From contig JAIBDK010000122.1 of assembly GCA_024679435.1 (NCBI GenBank), positions 1 to 7,018 on the forward strand: DNA of 7,018 bases. Reading direction: 5' to 3'. The first letter of the stretch is position 1, and the number at the start of each line of letters is the position of its first letter. This document shows, piece after piece, positions 5,420 to 7,018 of the stretch. The position numbers and the translations under genes were made by a program. The notes under the pieces were generated by a model. That model worked only from the letters and a program-made list of their open reading frames with translations. It was not told the DNA's origin and ran no database searches. The DNA comes from Gammaproteobacteria bacterium (GTDB lineage: Bacteria > Pseudomonadota > Gammaproteobacteria > Arenicellales > Poriferihabitantaceae).

Positions 5420-6661
5420 TTGAAACTTAAAGATATCGAAACCTGGGTAACCGTACCCCCCACAGGAATTGGCGGCTCATTCTGGGTAATCGTCAGAATT
5501 ACCACAGACAACGGTATACAGGGAATTGGAGAATGCTATGGCATCCCAGTTTCCGGCGATATTGCCTGCCAAATGGTCGAAGACACTTTCGAGCGGTACA
5601 TTCAGGGAGAGAGCCCGCATAACATCGAAACGATGTTCCGAAAGGTTTATTCTGCAGGCTTTACCCAGAGGCCAGACATATCCATGATGGGAGTATTTAG
5701 TGGAATAGAAATTGCGGTCTGGGATATTCTCGGCAAAGCGCTAGAACAACCGGTTTATAACCTGCTCGGAGGACAGTTTCATAGCCGCCTCAGAACTTAC
5801 ACCTATCTTTACCCAAAAAGACCGGAAGATAAGGGTTATTCTGAGACTTCTGGAGACGTCTATCATGACGGGGATGCAGCAGCACAACGGGCCTTGGACT
5901 ATCTGGAGATGGGGTTCACCGCGGTGAAGCAAGATCCTGCTGGCCCCTATAGTTTTCAGGGGGGACGCGAACTTTCTCTGCATGAATTATCGCGCTCGGA
6001 ATACAGCGTTAGACGCATTAGAGAAGCCGTCGGCGATCGGGCAGATATTTTGTTCGGCACCCATGGACAGATGACGACCTCTTCGGCAATTAGACTGGCA
6101 AAGCGACTTGAGCCTTATGACCCACTCTGGTTTGAAGAACCCTGCCCGCCAGACCAGATTGGCGCCATGGGAAAAGTTGCAGCGGCAACATCAATACCCG
6201 TTTCCACCGGCGAAAGACTGACAACAAAACTGGAATTTCATGAATGTCTGAAGGCGGGAATATCAATACTTCAACCGGATATCGGCCGCAGCGGAGGCAT
6301 ATGGGAAACCAAAAAAATTGCGATGCTGTGCGAACTTTACAACGCCCAAATAGCGCCCCATATTTACTGCGGACCCATTGCCCATGCGGCGGCCGCGCAT
6401 GTTGCTTTTAGTAGCCCGGCATTTCTCATCCTGGAAACCATACAAACTGATTTTCATACCGACCTCCTGAAAAAATCGCTTATCTGGGAAGACGGTTATA
6501 TGATCCCCCCTGTTGAACCAGGACTAGGCATCGAACTAAACGAAAAGGCTATATTGGCAAACCCCTACGAGACAGGAGGCAGGTTACATCTGGAAATGTG
6601 TCAGGTTTCTCTGAGCTCGAACAACCAAAAAACCATCACGGAACTGGACCAGTCAAAATAA
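5420..6661 (+). CDS. Mandelate racemase/muconate lactonizing enzyme family protein, probable acid-sugar dehydratase
   Basis: Cytoplasmic enolase-superfamily enzyme; relatives abstract a proton alpha to a carboxylate, mostly to dehydrate or racemise sugar acids. The 413 residues comprise the N-terminal capping domain (about 1-125, with GIGECYG and SGIEIAVWDILGK) and the barrel. Visible active-site elements: Lys170-Gln171-Asp172 on strand 2, GTHGQ with His215, WFEEP (Glu239), TGERL (Glu265), the ILQPDIG Asp287 with APH His314 dyad, and Glu339. Aligned by the fixed His-to-EEP spacing, the first metal-binding Asp of galactonate dehydratase (D-x-H) is Gly213 here, so the usual three-acid Mg site is incomplete. 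My recollection is that a subgroup annotated as galactonate dehydratase-like shares GTHGQ; I cannot verify its function. TTG start with GGAGA 9 nt upstream. It diverges from the GST gene and converges on a GMC oxidoreductase, 23 nt away. Substrate unknown. Confidence 0.85.
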   Translation: MKLKDIETWVTVPPTGIGGSFWVIVRITTDNGIQGIGECYGIPVSGDIACQMVEDTFERYIQGESPHNIETMFRKVYSAGFTQRPDISMMGVFSGIEIAVWDILGKALEQPVYNLLGGQFHSRLRTYTYLYPKRPEDKGYSETSGDVYHDGDAAAQRALDYLEMGFTAVKQDPAGPYSFQGGRELSLHELSRSEYSVRRIREAVGDRADILFGTHGQMTTSSAIRLAKRLEPYDPLWFEEPCPPDQIGAMGKVAAATSIPVSTGERLTTKLEFHECLKAGISILQPDIGRSGGIWETKKIAMLCELYNAQIAPHIYCGPIAHAAAAHVAFSSPAFLILETIQTDFHTDLLKKSLIWEDGYMIPPVEPGLGIELNEKAILANPYETGGRLHLEMCQVSLSSNNQKTITELDQSK

Positions 6662-6684
6662 CCTTCAAGTCTGATCAAAAAATG

Positions 6685-7018
6685 TTACTGATCCTCCAGG
6701 ATCATATCTGAAGCCTTTTCCGCCACCATCATTACAGGCGCGTTGGTATTCCCGGAAGTAACCGCAGGAAATATCGACGCATCAACAATACGCAATCTAT
6801 TAACCCCGTAGACCTTCAAGCGCGGATCCACCACCGCCGAATCAGAATTTCTGCCCATTGCACAGGTGCTAACCGGGTGAAAGATAGTCCCACATCGATT
6901 ACGAAAATCTTCTATCAGCGCTTCATCTGAAAGCACCTTTCCACCGGGAACCATTTCCTCAACAATAATCTTTTTCATGGCATCGGTCCCGGCTATTTTA
7001 CGAATCAATTTCATGCCC
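6685..7018 (-). CDS. GMC-family oxidoreductase, C-terminal part (choline dehydrogenase-like)
   Basis: This is the 3' end of a gene that enters from the right edge; the frame is open to the last base and the Met at 7014 is internal. GMC oxidoreductases are FAD enzymes that oxidise alcohols such as choline, glucose or aliphatic alcohols to aldehydes or lactones. Only the C-terminal domain is present, about 110 residues. It shows the signature HPVSTCAMG, containing the catalytic His, followed by VDPRLKVYGVNRLRIVDASIFP and SGNTNAPVMMVAEKASDMI, where the first Asn occupies the second catalytic position (His or Asn in the family). The FAD-binding GxGxxG end is outside the window, so completeness and substrate cannot be judged. 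The gene converges with the enolase-superfamily gene across 23 nt. A shared carbohydrate or alcohol-acid catabolic role is possible but not shown. Confidence 0.9.
   Translation of the reverse strand, partial: GMKLIRKIAGTDAMKKIIVEEMVPGGKVLSDEALIEDFRNRCGTIFHPVSTCAMGRNSDSAVVDPRLKVYGVNRLRIVDASIFPAVTSGNTNAPVMMVAEKASDMILEDQ

Noticed and set aside
6671..6704. TGATCCT-CC-AGGATCA dyad followed on the minus strand by six T residues
   Set aside because: The dyad overlaps the last codons of the GMC gene, the usable stem is about 6 bp, and the T-run begins 6 nt after it across the stop codon. This is a poor fit to an intrinsic terminator.
1..7018. Mobile element, CRISPR array, toxin-antitoxin pair or defence system
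   Set aside because: No transposase, integrase, repeat-spacer pattern, tRNA or defence-type domain was found; the intact genes belong to recognisable metabolic, redox or envelope families.

Overview
The window looks like chromosomal DNA from a proteobacterium, probably a gammaproteobacterium and possibly a marine or environmental one. The evidence is indirect: a GbuA-type guanidinobutyrase closely resembling the Pseudomonas enzyme, a YcgN-type cysteine-cluster protein, a YfcG-like (nu-class) glutathione transferase, an LvaA/ACAD11-type kinase, and a lipobox-bearing M23 peptidase. No rRNA, tRNA, CRISPR array, insertion sequence, phage gene or replication origin was seen. Eight protein genes are supported, and the last is cut by the right edge.

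Layout. Positions 1-241 hold no confident gene, only two tiny overlapping frames and a palindrome. On the minus strand, a 2-hydroxyacid dehydrogenase (2222 to 1263) is followed after 67 bp by guanidinobutyrase (1195 to 242), a plausible two-gene transcript. A 58-bp divergent intergenic region with an inverted repeat separates this pair from a plus-strand couple: an LvaA/ACAD11-like kinase (2281-3327) overlapping an M23 lipoprotein peptidase (3324-4040) by ATGA. Converging on that couple is a minus-strand pair, a YfcG-like GST (5129 to 4500) followed by a YcgN-family protein (4472 to 4071). A 278-290 bp divergent region (to 5419) carries several inverted repeats. It leads into a plus-strand mandelate-racemase/enolase-superfamily enzyme (5420-6661), which converges with the C-terminal end of a GMC oxidoreductase (7018 to 6685).

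How the genes may work together. Several products are catabolic or redox enzymes: guanidinobutyrate hydrolysis to GABA and urea, 2-keto/2-hydroxyacid reduction, possible 4-hydroxyacyl-CoA phosphorylation, acid-sugar dehydration and flavin alcohol oxidation. They lie in short, separately oriented units, so this reads as accessory catabolism rather than one pathway. No transporter or dedicated regulator is visible. I do not see a convincing undescribed system. The points most worth checking are the enolase-superfamily protein with Gly in place of the first metal-binding Asp, the inverted repeats in the two divergent promoter regions, and the pairing of a CoA-pathway kinase with a cell-wall peptidase. 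Three genes are best read as starting at TTG, each behind a visible Shine-Dalgarno sequence.
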